51,196 nt of DNA. Origin: an uncultured Bacteroidota bacterium (lineage in GTDB: Bacteria; Bacteroidota; Bacteroidia; Chitinophagales; Chitinophagaceae). A program made the translations under genes and the position numbers. The stretch spans positions 1 to 51,196 of the forward strand of contig CAJBRT010000094.1 of the NCBI GenBank assembly GCA_903958045.1. Direction: 5' to 3'. Below the pieces are notes generated by a model. That model was given only the letters and a program-made list of their open reading frames with translations, made no database searches and was not told where the DNA came from. Shown here one piece after another: positions 8,772 through 17,517 of this stretch. Every line of letters starts with the position of its first letter. The first letter of the stretch is position 1.

Positions 8772-8863
8772 AATACTGGCGTATTTATGGGTAAAATTAG
8801 CTAATAACTGCTGTTATAGTATTGGCTGACTTCTTTATCTTTAAACACATTAAGATGCTTGCC

Positions 8864-10126
8864 ATGTCACAATCCAATTCAAGACGTACATTTTTACGCA
8901 GTACCGCTGCCATAGCTGCAGGGGTAACAATTATTCCAAGACAAGTTTTAGGAAGAGGCTTTATAGCCCCCAGCGATCAATTAACCAAAGGCATCATTGG
9001 CCTTGGAGGCATGGGCAGGGGTCATATAGGCCTTGGAGGCACTAGGGTGGTTGCGCTTTGTGATGTTGATCAAACGCATTTAGCAGCAGCCGCTAAAATG
9101 GTGGGCAGTGGTGTAAAAACAATGGTAGATTATCATGAACTCATTGCAATGCCAGAAGTTGATATTGTTCATATTGCAACGCCTCCGCACTGGCATGGGA
9201 TTATGTCTATTGAAGCCGCAAAAGCGGGCAAAGATATTTGGTGTGAAAAGCCAATGACCAGAACCATTGGTGAAGGAAAACGTGTGGTAGAAGCAGTAAA
9301 GCAGTATGGCCGGATGTTTCGATTAAACACTTGGTTTAGATTTCAAGATGAGTTTTATGGAATGAAAACAACCGTGAAGCCTATTAAAAAATTAGTAGAG
9401 TCTGGTATGCTCGGTTGGCCATTAACAGTAACGGTGAGCAAGCATACAGGCTTTGACTGGAAATTTTATTGGGTAGGAAAAACAGGGTTAGAGGCACAGC
9501 CTGTTCCGCAAACACTAGATTATGATAGATGGTTAGGTCCTGCACCTTACAAGCCATACAATGCACACCGCGTGCATGGAACATTTAGAGGTTATTGGGA
9601 TTATGATGGGGGTGGACTTGGCGATATGGGCCAGCACTATTTAGATCCTATACAATATTTTTTAGGCAAGGATCATACCAGTCCAGTAAAAGTAGAAGTA
9701 GATGCAGATCAACAACACCCAGATGCTTGTGGCACATTCCGAAAAATTATTTTTACCTATGCCGATGGTTGTAAAATAATTTTAGATGGTGAAGCCAAAG
9801 ATGAATCGGTAGCATACATTGAGGGACCAGAAGGTAAATTGTTTGCTGGGTTTAAATCAACCATACCTAATTTAAAAGAAAAGTTAGCGTTACTTCCAGA
9901 TCCTGTTCCACAAGTAACTGACTTTTTAGAATCTGTAAAATATAGAACCCCATTTGCACTTAATGAGTCCAATGGGCATAGGTCTTGCACCATTATTAAC
10001 CTAGGTAAAATTGCGTTGCAGTTAGGGCGTACATTAAATTTTGATCCTGAGGCGCAGGTGTTTATTGGTGATGACGAAGCCAATAAAATGATCAATCCAC
10101 CTATGCGTGCACCCTACGGCATCTAG
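8864..10126 (+). CDS. Tat-exported Gfo/Idh/MocA family oxidoreductase
   Basis: The ORF track begins at a TTG (8822), but ATGs at 8855 and 8864 are better starts. The one at 8864 gives a standard twin-arginine signal, SRRTFLRSTAAIAAG, so the enzyme is probably exported folded with its nucleotide cofactor. The Rossmann motif is GIIGLGGMGRGHIG, followed by ALCDVD. The family EKP motif is present in CEKPMTRTIGEG, and GGGLGDMGQHYLDP is the substrate-side motif that usually carries catalytic Asp/His residues. Family members oxidise or reduce sugar hydroxyls; secreted forms next to DUF1080 proteins have been connected with 3-keto-glycoside chemistry. The gene is followed 26 bases later by such a DUF1080 gene, making a likely two-gene unit. 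The actual substrate is unknown. Confidence 0.92.
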   Translation: MSQSNSRRTFLRSTAAIAAGVTIIPRQVLGRGFIAPSDQLTKGIIGLGGMGRGHIGLGGTRVVALCDVDQTHLAAAAKMVGSGVKTMVDYHELIAMPEVDIVHIATPPHWHGIMSIEAAKAGKDIWCEKPMTRTIGEGKRVVEAVKQYGRMFRLNTWFRFQDEFYGMKTTVKPIKKLVESGMLGWPLTVTVSKHTGFDWKFYWVGKTGLEAQPVPQTLDYDRWLGPAPYKPYNAHRVHGTFRGYWDYDGGGLGDMGQHYLDPIQYFLGKDHTSPVKVEVDADQQHPDACGTFRKIIFTYADGCKIILDGEAKDESVAYIEGPEGKLFAGFKSTIPNLKEKLALLPDPVPQVTDFLESVKYRTPFALNESNGHRSCTIINLGKIALQLGRTLNFDPEAQVFIGDDEANKMINPPMRAPYGI

Positions 10127-10152
10127 TATTTTTAATTTTCGACAAATCAACC

Positions 10153-12279
10153 ATGATGAAAAAAATATTTTTAGCGTTTATTGTAGCAGCCACTTTTTTA
10201 GTTAGTACGCGCAGTTCATTTGCGCAAGGTAATACTGCAACTGTAGAGGCGACCGTTGCAAAAATGAAGGCTTGGCAAAAAGCAGATTGGACACCGTTTT
10301 TTAATGTATTTAATAGTACAGAAGCTGGCGCTAATGCACCACATGTAAAAGCGATGTATGAGCTAGATGCCTATTTACATGCGGCAGCAACAAATAAAGA
10401 CTTAGCCAATAAAGCGGCAAGTGTTTTAATCAACGCCTTGGATCAACTTAAAGATGTACAAGAAAAAAATATTTTAGTGCGTTCTTATTTAATTGAAAGG
10501 CTTGGTTATGTAGGATCTGATAAAGCCGTTAAAACAATTGCCAGTTATATTGAGGTGCCAACATTTGCTGATGTAGCGGCTATGTCACTTGCTACGCTTC
10601 ATACAAAAAAATCACTGGCTGCACTAGAAGCTGCACTTTCAAAAGCTTCACCAGCTAGCAAGCTTGCCATTGAGGCAGCCATCAAACATTCAAACACTGC
10701 GTTGCCCGCAATGCAGGCAGTTGCATTAACGCCAGCCAAGGCCGTAAATCCAGTACAGAGGTTGTTGGATTTGCAAGATCAAATGGAAACGGCAAAAAGC
10801 CCAACGGCTCAAAAAGGAATCATTATAGAGGCTGGCAAAGTAAATAAACTAGGCGCGCTCATGTTTGCCGCTAAATATTTAGAAACGCCGGCGCTACAAT
10901 CTGATGCGGCCCTTGTGGTGGCTAAATTAGCACTTGCCAATCCAGATTTTAAAGGTCCGATGGTAAGACCTGTTGTTCAAAGAGCACTTGCTTTATTAAG
11001 AGGGGAGGATATTGCTATTATTGCTAACAAGTTGGCTTATCATATAAAAGCCATGCCCTATGATTATGGTTTCGAAAATTTATTTAACGGAACAGATTTA
11101 ACCGGATGGAAAGGCCTTGTTGCCAATCCTATTGCGCGCTCAAAAATGAGTGCACAACAACTGATTGATGCGCAATCAAAAGCAGACGCATCCATAAAGT
11201 CAGACTGGGTGGTGAAAGACGGCCTTCTTGTTTTTACAGGACATGGCGATAATTTATGTACCCAAAAACAGTTTGGTGATTTTGAACTTTTTGTAGATTG
11301 GAAAATCACCGAAAAAGGAGACGCAGGTATTTATTTACGCGGCACACCACAAGTGCAAATTTGGGATACCAGTAGACGTGAAGTTGGAGCACAGGTAGGT
11401 TCTGGTGGACTGTACAACAATCAAAAAAATGAGCGCCATCCAAAAGTGGTAGCAGACAATAAAATTGGTAGTTGGAATACTTTTCACATCATCATGCGTG
11501 GAGCACAGGTAACGGTTTATTTAAATGGGGTACTTGTAACAGATAAAGTGGTGCTAGAAAATTATTGGGACCGGACACTCCCTATTTTTGTAAAAGAGCA
11601 AATTGAATTACAAGCACATGGCACGTATGTTGCTTACCGTAATATTTATATTAGAGAACTTCCAAGTAATGAGCCAACCGTGCTTTCAGATGTTGAAAAG
11701 CAACAAGGGTTTAAGCAATTATTTGACGGCACTCATTTAGACAATTGGGTTGGCAATAAAGCCGGCTATCTTTTGCAAGACGGCACTATTATGGTGAATC
11801 CAAAAAGTGCAGGCGGTGGCAATTTATATACCAAAGACGAGTATTCCGATTTTGAATACCGTTTTGAGTTTCAGTTAACGCCTGGTGCCAACAATGGGCT
11901 AGGAATCAGAACCCCGCTAGAAGGCGATGCCGCTTATGTTGGTATGGAGCTACAAATACTCGATAATGAGGCGGACATCTATAAGAACTTGAAGCCTTAC
12001 CAGTACCACGGCTCTATATATGGCGTTGTGCCGGCTAGAAGGGGCTTTCTAAGGCCTACCGGTGAGTGGAATGAGGAAGTTGTTGTGGTAAAGGGAACCC
12101 GTGTAAAAGTGATCTTAAATGGCGAAACAATTACAGATGCTGATATTAAAGAGGCTTCAATAAGCGGAACAATGGATCACAATGATCACCCTGGGTTAAA
12201 GCGAACCTCAGGCCATATTGGCTTTTTAGGCCATGGAGACGTAGTTCGTTTTAGAAATATCAGGATACTGCCCCTGTAA
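10153..12279 (+). CDS. Secreted protein with two 3-keto-disaccharide hydrolase (DUF1080) domains
   Basis: The 708-residue protein starts with a signal peptide (about 1-24, ending SSFAQG). Residues about 30-300 are alanine-rich and helical, like HEAT-type repeats. Two DUF1080 beta-jelly-roll domains follow: the first (about 308-505) opens FENLFNGTDLTGWKG and contains KGDAGIYLRG; the second (about 517-706) opens FKQLFDGTHLDNWVG and contains GANNGLGIRTP. DUF1080 is the 3-keto-disaccharide hydrolase family, whose studied members cleave 3-keto-glycosides. Paired with the Tat-exported oxidoreductase just upstream, the likely scheme is periplasmic C3 oxidation and then cleavage of the keto-glycoside. 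The two domains are divergent, so they may differ in substrate, or one may only bind. Confidence 0.92.
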   Translation: MMKKIFLAFIVAATFLVSTRSSFAQGNTATVEATVAKMKAWQKADWTPFFNVFNSTEAGANAPHVKAMYELDAYLHAAATNKDLANKAASVLINALDQLKDVQEKNILVRSYLIERLGYVGSDKAVKTIASYIEVPTFADVAAMSLATLHTKKSLAALEAALSKASPASKLAIEAAIKHSNTALPAMQAVALTPAKAVNPVQRLLDLQDQMETAKSPTAQKGIIIEAGKVNKLGALMFAAKYLETPALQSDAALVVAKLALANPDFKGPMVRPVVQRALALLRGEDIAIIANKLAYHIKAMPYDYGFENLFNGTDLTGWKGLVANPIARSKMSAQQLIDAQSKADASIKSDWVVKDGLLVFTGHGDNLCTQKQFGDFELFVDWKITEKGDAGIYLRGTPQVQIWDTSRREVGAQVGSGGLYNNQKNERHPKVVADNKIGSWNTFHIIMRGAQVTVYLNGVLVTDKVVLENYWDRTLPIFVKEQIELQAHGTYVAYRNIYIRELPSNEPTVLSDVEKQQGFKQLFDGTHLDNWVGNKAGYLLQDGTIMVNPKSAGGGNLYTKDEYSDFEYRFEFQLTPGANNGLGIRTPLEGDAAYVGMELQILDNEADIYKNLKPYQYHGSIYGVVPARRGFLRPTGEWNEEVVVVKGTRVKVILNGETITDADIKEASISGTMDHNDHPGLKRTSGHIGFLGHGDVVRFRNIRILPL

Positions 12280-12367
12280 ATGCCCCTTACACCCTTGATT
12301 TAATGGGAACGATTACTTTACGTAAATTAATGTAGTAATTTCCATGTTATTAAACTCAATCTTTGTT

Positions 12368-12796
12368 ATGAAAAAAGCCGGGCTTCTAATTTTAATACTA
12401 ACTTTTTCTTTGGGTGGCTTTACTCAATCTAAAAAAGACGTAGAAGTGATTTCTGCCGTTGAGAAATTGCGTCTAGCTATGATTAGTGGCATAAAAGAAG
12501 ATTTAGAATCAATAGTACATGATAGCCTTAGCTATGGGCATAGTAATGGAACTATAGAAGGCAAGTATGAATTTGTTGAAAAAATCGTTTCAGGTAAATC
12601 GGATTTTGTATCTATTGAATTGAATAGCCAAACGATATCTGTGCAAAAAGATATTGCAATAGTTAGACATAACTTAGTTGCAAATATTAACGATGGAGGT
12701 AAGCCTGCAGAAGTAAAACTAAAAATCTTATTGGTTTTTACAAAAACCGGGAAAGATTGGAAATTATTAGCGCGCCAAGCTGTGAAACTCGTATAA
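12368..12796 (+). CDS. Small secreted NTF2-like (DUF4440-type) protein
   Basis: The track ORF begins at 12344, but the ATG at 12368 gives a normal signal peptide (MKKAGLLILILTFSLGGFTQ) and is preferred. The mature part, about 120 residues, shows the SnoaL/DUF4440 pattern: an N-terminal helix (VISAVEKLRLAMISG), LSYGHSNG, and a C-terminal strand pair ending LLVFTKTGKDWKLLARQAV. Such proteins are small alpha+beta cones; some are enzymes and many have no known role. It lies between the DUF1080 gene and the GH105-like gene, with 58 bases to the next start. No catalytic residues can be assigned. Confidence 0.8.
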   Translation: MKKAGLLILILTFSLGGFTQSKKDVEVISAVEKLRLAMISGIKEDLESIVHDSLSYGHSNGTIEGKYEFVEKIVSGKSDFVSIELNSQTISVQKDIAIVRHNLVANINDGGKPAEVKLKILLVFTKTGKDWKLLARQAVKLV

Positions 12797-12854
12797 TTTT
12801 TTTTGACACTAGGTCAATAGCTTTATCTAGTGCATTCTATTTTCTATATAAACC

Positions 12855-14549
12855 ATGAAGTATTTATTTTATTTATTTGTGTTAATCGCAAACATGCAAT
12901 TTGCAATTGCGCAAAGTAAATCGTTGGCAGCGGAGGCGGCAGCAACTGCGATGACTACTTTATGGAAAGAGTCATTTAGCGTAGATGCTGGAAAGCCAGT
13001 CAAGTGGACTTATAATCAGAGCCTAGTATTGCATGGTATCGAACGCTTGTGGATACAAACTGCCAATCCTGAATATTTTTCTTTCCTCCAAAAGAGTATG
13101 GAATTATACAAAGCGCAGGATTACAATAGGGATAATGTTTTATTTGGAAGAATTTTATTGACACTTTATAATGTAACGGGTCAAGTACAATATTACAAGG
13201 CTGCTTCATTATTAAGAGATCAATTAAAAGGTCAGATGCTTGCAAAAGAAGGAAAGCTTTATATGGTGCAGCCATTTTATGCTGCCTATGCAAAACAGTT
13301 TCATGAGCCTGAGGCTTTTGATGAAATCGCCAATCAATTTATTTGGATGGAAAAGCATGCAAGAGATGCTAAATCTGGTATAGCAGGTTCTTATGAAATG
13401 GCACTAGTTGACGTTTTGGAAAACTTTCCTGCCATGCATCCAAAACGGGATACGCTTATAGCTATTTTAAAAAGGGTGGCAGATGCTATAAATAAAGCGC
13501 AAAACCCATTAACTGGCTTATGGTATGATGCTTTAAACATGCCTGAACAAAATGAAAATGATTTAGAGTGTAACGCAAGTGCGATGTTTGTTTGTGCTAT
13601 TGCAAAAGCAGTGCGTTTAGGTTTACTACCTACACGCTATTTAGTAGTTTCTACAAAAGGATATAACGGCATTGTAAAACAGTACATTAAAAAAGAAGGA
13701 AAGGGAAGTGCTAATCTAAAAGAGTCCTTAATCGCAGATTCGAAAGGTATAGGTGCATTTATACAAGCTGCCAATGAAATGGAGTGGCATGCAACACTAA
13801 AACTTGGTAAGAAACAGGTTTTTTTGTTAGACGACTATTACAATGCCGAAAAGAAAAAAGACATTAAAGGAGTTGAATATGCCTATCATTATAAGTGGCC
13901 TGAAATGTACAATAATGGTTTTTCATTTTTAGGAAATGTAATCACCTCTAATGGATTGCAAACTAAAACATTGTCTGAAGCACCTACTGTGAGCAATTTA
14001 AAAGATGCTTCTATCTACATGATTGTTGATCCAGACAATATAACAGACAATCCTACTCCAAATTACATGAACGATAAGGACGCCCAAGAAATTTATAATT
14101 GGGTAAAAGCAGGAGGCGTACTCGTTTTATTTCACAATGATAAACCGAATGCTGATTTTACTGCCTTCAATAAATTGTCTGATTTATTTGGCATTCACTT
14201 TAATGAGGATACGTATAATCGAGTGGTTGGAAAAGATTATGAGGGCGGTAAAATTGATGTGCCTACTAAGCACCAAATCTTGAAAAATGTGCAAACTATT
14301 TATCAAAAAGAAGTTTGTTCCATAACTGCTAAGGCGCCTGCTAAATCAGTACTAACAAAAGGAGATTTGGTTGTTTTCGCAACCGCTAAAATTGGTAAGG
14401 GTACTGTTTTTGCAACGGGTGATCCTTGGCTTTACAACGAATATACCGATGGTCGAATGCTTCCAGCGATGTATCAAAATGCCGAGGCAGCAAAAGATTT
14501 AGTAAAATGGTTGATAGCACAAATTCCAGTTAAAAAAATAACGGATTAA
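12855..14549 (+). CDS. GH105-like (alpha/alpha)6-barrel protein lacking active-site loops, fused to a DUF4350-like domain
   Basis: The 564-residue protein has a signal peptide (1-20, AIAQS). Residues about 25-312 follow the GH105 (unsaturated rhamnogalacturonyl hydrolase) pattern closely: KWTYNQSLVLHGIERLW, DNVLFGRILLTLYNVTG, LYMVQPFYAAYAKQF, MALVDVLENFP, ASAMFVCAIAKAVRLG, GIGAFIQAANEME. Compared with the family pattern I remember, the loops carrying the catalytic Asp before LYM, the YHAWD histidine, the WGR motif and a late glycine/tyrosine-rich loop are shortened or gone, while the scaffold between them is intact. Only the DNV aspartate remains. Residues about 320-560 resemble a DUF4350/glutaminase-amidotransferase-like domain (WVKAGGVLVLFHNDK). 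The reading frame is clean, so it may be a binding or structural pseudoenzyme. It leads the uxaB-uxuA run. Confidence 0.8.
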   Translation: MKYLFYLFVLIANMQFAIAQSKSLAAEAAATAMTTLWKESFSVDAGKPVKWTYNQSLVLHGIERLWIQTANPEYFSFLQKSMELYKAQDYNRDNVLFGRILLTLYNVTGQVQYYKAASLLRDQLKGQMLAKEGKLYMVQPFYAAYAKQFHEPEAFDEIANQFIWMEKHARDAKSGIAGSYEMALVDVLENFPAMHPKRDTLIAILKRVADAINKAQNPLTGLWYDALNMPEQNENDLECNASAMFVCAIAKAVRLGLLPTRYLVVSTKGYNGIVKQYIKKEGKGSANLKESLIADSKGIGAFIQAANEMEWHATLKLGKKQVFLLDDYYNAEKKKDIKGVEYAYHYKWPEMYNNGFSFLGNVITSNGLQTKTLSEAPTVSNLKDASIYMIVDPDNITDNPTPNYMNDKDAQEIYNWVKAGGVLVLFHNDKPNADFTAFNKLSDLFGIHFNEDTYNRVVGKDYEGGKIDVPTKHQILKNVQTIYQKEVCSITAKAPAKSVLTKGDLVVFATAKIGKGTVFATGDPWLYNEYTDGRMLPAMYQNAEAAKDLVKWLIAQIPVKKITD

Positions 14550-14589
14550 AAAGTGGCATAAGTGGCGCTGGGACAAGAATAATTGATGT

Positions 14590-16035
14590 ATGATGTTGAA
14601 TAAAAAAACATACGCGGCTATAACTACTGATAATGTAGATGCACTATTTGCACTACCAGAAAAAGTATTGCAGTTTGGAACTGGCGTGTTGCTTCGCGGC
14701 TTGCCTGATTATTTTATTGATAAGGCGAATAAACAAGGTTTGTTTAATGGTAGAATTGTAGTTGTAAAATCGACAGACCAAGGTGGTACAGATGCTTATG
14801 GCGTGCAGGATGGTTTGTATACCATACTTGAAAAAGGCATTGAAAATGGATCAGTTGTAGAACGTGCTACCATTAATGCTTCAATTAGCAGAGTGATATC
14901 TGCAAAATCAAAGTGGGATGAAGTTTTAAAATGTGCTTCTAATAAGAATATTAAAGTAATTATTTCAAATACCACCGAGGTTGGCATTACACTTGTTCCT
15001 TCGGATGCATCATCATTTTTCCCCGAATCGTTTCCGGGTAAACTACTACATTTTTTGATGGAACGTTACCGAGTTTTTGGCGGTTCGGAAGATGCTGGCC
15101 TGGTTATCATTCCAACCGAACTCATTAGTGATAATGGGAGCAAACTAAAAGAAGTTGTTTTAGAACTAGCGAGGTTAAAAGGGCTTGATGCTTCTTTTGT
15201 GGCGTGGATCAATAACGCCAATGATTGGTGTAGTTCATTGGTTGATTGTATTGTTCCGGGTAAATTACCTGACACAGAAAAGAGCGCTTTTGAATCAAAA
15301 GCCGGTTACACAGATGATCTCGCCATTATGTCTGAACCTTACAGGCTGTGGGCAATTGAAACGGCAAGTGAAAAAACGGCAGCCATACTATCTTTTGCAG
15401 GTGCTGATGCCCGAGTTATTTTAGCGCCTAGCATTAATAAGTACAAAGAAATTAAATTAAGACTTTTAAACGCCACACACTCTTTGTGTTGCGGGATAGC
15501 ATATTTGAGTGGTTTTGTGACTGTTAAAGACGCTTTAAAAGACAATATATTTAGGTCTTTTATTCTGGCAATGTTGCTAGAAGAAATTGTTCCACTCGTA
15601 GCTGATGGCGATATTTCTTTGGAAGAGGCGAACGCTTTTGCACTTCAAGTTATTGACCGTTTTTCCAATCAGAGCATTGAGCACTTATGGCTAAATATTT
15701 CGGTGCAATACACGTCTAAAATGAAAATGCGCGTAGTGCCTTTGGTAGAAAAATATGTAAAACAAAATGGGAGGGCACCTAAACTAATGTCATTTGGTTT
15801 TGCTGCTTATCTAGTATTTATGAAATCTAAAGAAGTCGCTCCTCAAAAGTATATGGGTACTTATGCAGGCGTCGGTTATGAAATCAAAGACGACAAAGCT
15901 GCAGAAATGTCTACTGCTTGGACTTCAAAAAATACATTTGTAGCATCGAGCGTTTTTAATGAACAGGTATTTAAATATGTAGATGTCATTGAAGCTAGTT
16001 CCGTAAAAGACGTTTTGGGGTCACTGGCTAAATAA
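14590..16035 (+). CDS. uxaB: Tagaturonate reductase (UxaB-like), mannitol dehydrogenase family
   Basis: A 481-residue cytosolic polyol dehydrogenase-type enzyme; UxaB of E. coli has about the same length. The N-terminal nucleotide-binding domain begins VLQFGTGVLLRGLPDYFIDK, the form typical of UxaB. SNTTEVGI and IIPTELISDNG follow, then the C-terminal helical domain with NATHSL and the KxxxxN-type site around INKYKEIKLRLLNATH. UxaB reduces tagaturonate to altronate with NADH in galacturonate breakdown; the related UxuB reduces fructuronate to mannonate. No uxaA or uxuB is present here while uxuA is, so this enzyme may serve fructuronate, or both ketouronates. It sits 40 bases after the GH105-like gene and 12 bases before uxaC. 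An in-frame ATG three bases inside is an equally possible start. Confidence 0.92.
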   Translation: MMLNKKTYAAITTDNVDALFALPEKVLQFGTGVLLRGLPDYFIDKANKQGLFNGRIVVVKSTDQGGTDAYGVQDGLYTILEKGIENGSVVERATINASISRVISAKSKWDEVLKCASNKNIKVIISNTTEVGITLVPSDASSFFPESFPGKLLHFLMERYRVFGGSEDAGLVIIPTELISDNGSKLKEVVLELARLKGLDASFVAWINNANDWCSSLVDCIVPGKLPDTEKSAFESKAGYTDDLAIMSEPYRLWAIETASEKTAAILSFAGADARVILAPSINKYKEIKLRLLNATHSLCCGIAYLSGFVTVKDALKDNIFRSFILAMLLEEIVPLVADGDISLEEANAFALQVIDRFSNQSIEHLWLNISVQYTSKMKMRVVPLVEKYVKQNGRAPKLMSFGFAAYLVFMKSKEVAPQKYMGTYAGVGYEIKDDKAAEMSTAWTSKNTFVASSVFNEQVFKYVDVIEASSVKDVLGSLAK

Positions 16036-16047
16036 AAATTTGAAGAG

Positions 16048-17460
16048 ATGAGTAAGTTATTTATGGGTGAAGATTTTTTGTTGCAAACGAAAACAGCGCA
16101 GTTACTGTATGAGGAGTATGCAAAGCAAATGCCAATTATCGATTACCATTGTCATTTGTCGCCACAACAAATTGCCGAAGATATTAAGTTCGAAAATTTA
16201 ACCCAGGGTTGGTTATATGGCGATCATTATAAGTGGAGAGCCATGCGTACGAATGGTGTCGATGAATCTTATTGCACGGGCAATAAGTCTGATTATGAAA
16301 AATTTGAGAAGTGGGCTGCTACCGTGCCTTATACCATGCGTAACCCACTATACCACTGGACACATTTAGAATTAAAAAGATATTTTGGTATTGGAGAGAT
16401 ACTAGATTCTTCAACTGCAAAAGCGGTGTATGATAATGCCAGTGCGCAAATTCAAACGGATGCTTTTAGTATCAAAAATTTAATTCGAAAAATGAATGTA
16501 AAAGTCATTTGTACCACAGATGACCCAATCGATTCATTGGAATATCATAAAACGCTTGCTGAGAGTGATTTTGAAGTAAAAATAAAGCCTGCGTTTAGAC
16601 CTGATAAGGCCATGGAAGTTTCAAGTGCGGCTAATTTTATAGCGTACATCAAAAAATTAGAAGCCGTTACCAATCTGACAGTTTCTTCATTTGAAGATTA
16701 TTTATTTGCACTTCAAAATAGACATGACTTTTTTGCATCTATGGGATGTTCTGTAAGTGATCATGGATTAGAAGAAATTTATATAGAAGATTTTACAGGA
16801 CAAGAAATTGAAGCCATTTTCACAAAAGTACATGGAGGAAAAGAATTAAGTCTTATTGAGCAGCGCAAATTCAAAAGCTGCATGTTACTTCACTTTGCAG
16901 AATGGGATTGGGAAAAAGGCTGGGTGCAACAATATCACTTAGGTGCGCTCCGCAATAATAACTCGCGCATGCTATCTAAATTAGGCCCAGACACTGGATG
17001 GGATAGTATTGGAGATTTTTCGCAAGCAGCAGCGCTTTCTAAATTTTTAAATAAACTAGATAGTGAAGATAAATTGGCTAAAACCATTATCTACAATCTG
17101 AATCCTGCAGACAATGAACTCATGGCATCCATGATTGGTAATTTTAATGATGGATCGGTAGCTGGTAAAATTCAGTTTGGTAGTGGCTGGTGGTTTTTAG
17201 ATCAAAAAGATGGCATCATTAAACAGTTAAATGCCCTTAGTAATATGGGTCTAGTGAGCAGGTTTGTAGGTATGCTCACCGATTCTCGAAGTTTTTTATC
17301 TTTTCCAAGACACGAATATTTTAGACGCATCTTGTGTAATTTGTTTGGCGACGAAATTGAAAATGGTGAATTGCCTAACGATACAAAATGGGTAGGTCAA
17401 ATCATTCAGGATATCTGTTACAACAATGCCAATACCTATTTTGGCTGGAATAACAAATAA
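16048..17460 (+). CDS. uxaC: Glucuronate isomerase (UxaC)
   Basis: UxaC interconverts D-glucuronate and D-fructuronate, and D-galacturonate and D-tagaturonate, as the first cytosolic step after uptake. The 470-residue length is right for the family, which belongs to the amidohydrolase superfamily. The N-terminal metal motif PIIDYHCHLSP is present, together with CTTDDP, HFAEWDWEKGWVQQYHLGA and the C-terminal DSRSFLSFPRHEYFRR that characterise UxaC. It lies 12 bases after uxaB and 57 bases before kdgK, within the hexuronate operon. Confidence 0.97.
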   Translation: MSKLFMGEDFLLQTKTAQLLYEEYAKQMPIIDYHCHLSPQQIAEDIKFENLTQGWLYGDHYKWRAMRTNGVDESYCTGNKSDYEKFEKWAATVPYTMRNPLYHWTHLELKRYFGIGEILDSSTAKAVYDNASAQIQTDAFSIKNLIRKMNVKVICTTDDPIDSLEYHKTLAESDFEVKIKPAFRPDKAMEVSSAANFIAYIKKLEAVTNLTVSSFEDYLFALQNRHDFFASMGCSVSDHGLEEIYIEDFTGQEIEAIFTKVHGGKELSLIEQRKFKSCMLLHFAEWDWEKGWVQQYHLGALRNNNSRMLSKLGPDTGWDSIGDFSQAAALSKFLNKLDSEDKLAKTIIYNLNPADNELMASMIGNFNDGSVAGKIQFGSGWWFLDQKDGIIKQLNALSNMGLVSRFVGMLTDSRSFLSFPRHEYFRRILCNLFGDEIENGELPNDTKWVGQIIQDICYNNANTYFGWNNK

Positions 17461-17517
17461 TCTACTTTTTTATTTCATTTCATATTATCTTGTAAATCAA
17501 ACGGGTAAGAAATAAGT

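Noticed and set aside
8785-8822. TTAGCTAA palindrome and ATAAC/GTTAT repeat before the Gfo/Idh gene
   Set aside because: Short, AT-rich and unique; no regulator is encoded nearby.
8998-9043. Repeated GGCCTTGGAGGCA within the Gfo/Idh gene
   Set aside because: It encodes two similar glycine-rich stretches in the Rossmann motif of an otherwise normal gene; not a mobile or regulatory repeat.
12807-12832. CACTAG/CTAGTG inverted repeat before the GH105-like gene
   Set aside because: Six-base arms with a 14-base spacer and no second copy in the window; too weak to call a regulator site.
12855-14549. Calling the GH105-like gene a pseudogene
   Set aside because: The frame is uninterrupted, the signal peptide and C-terminal domain are intact, and the losses are in frame at separate loops, so a coding pseudoenzyme fits better than decay.
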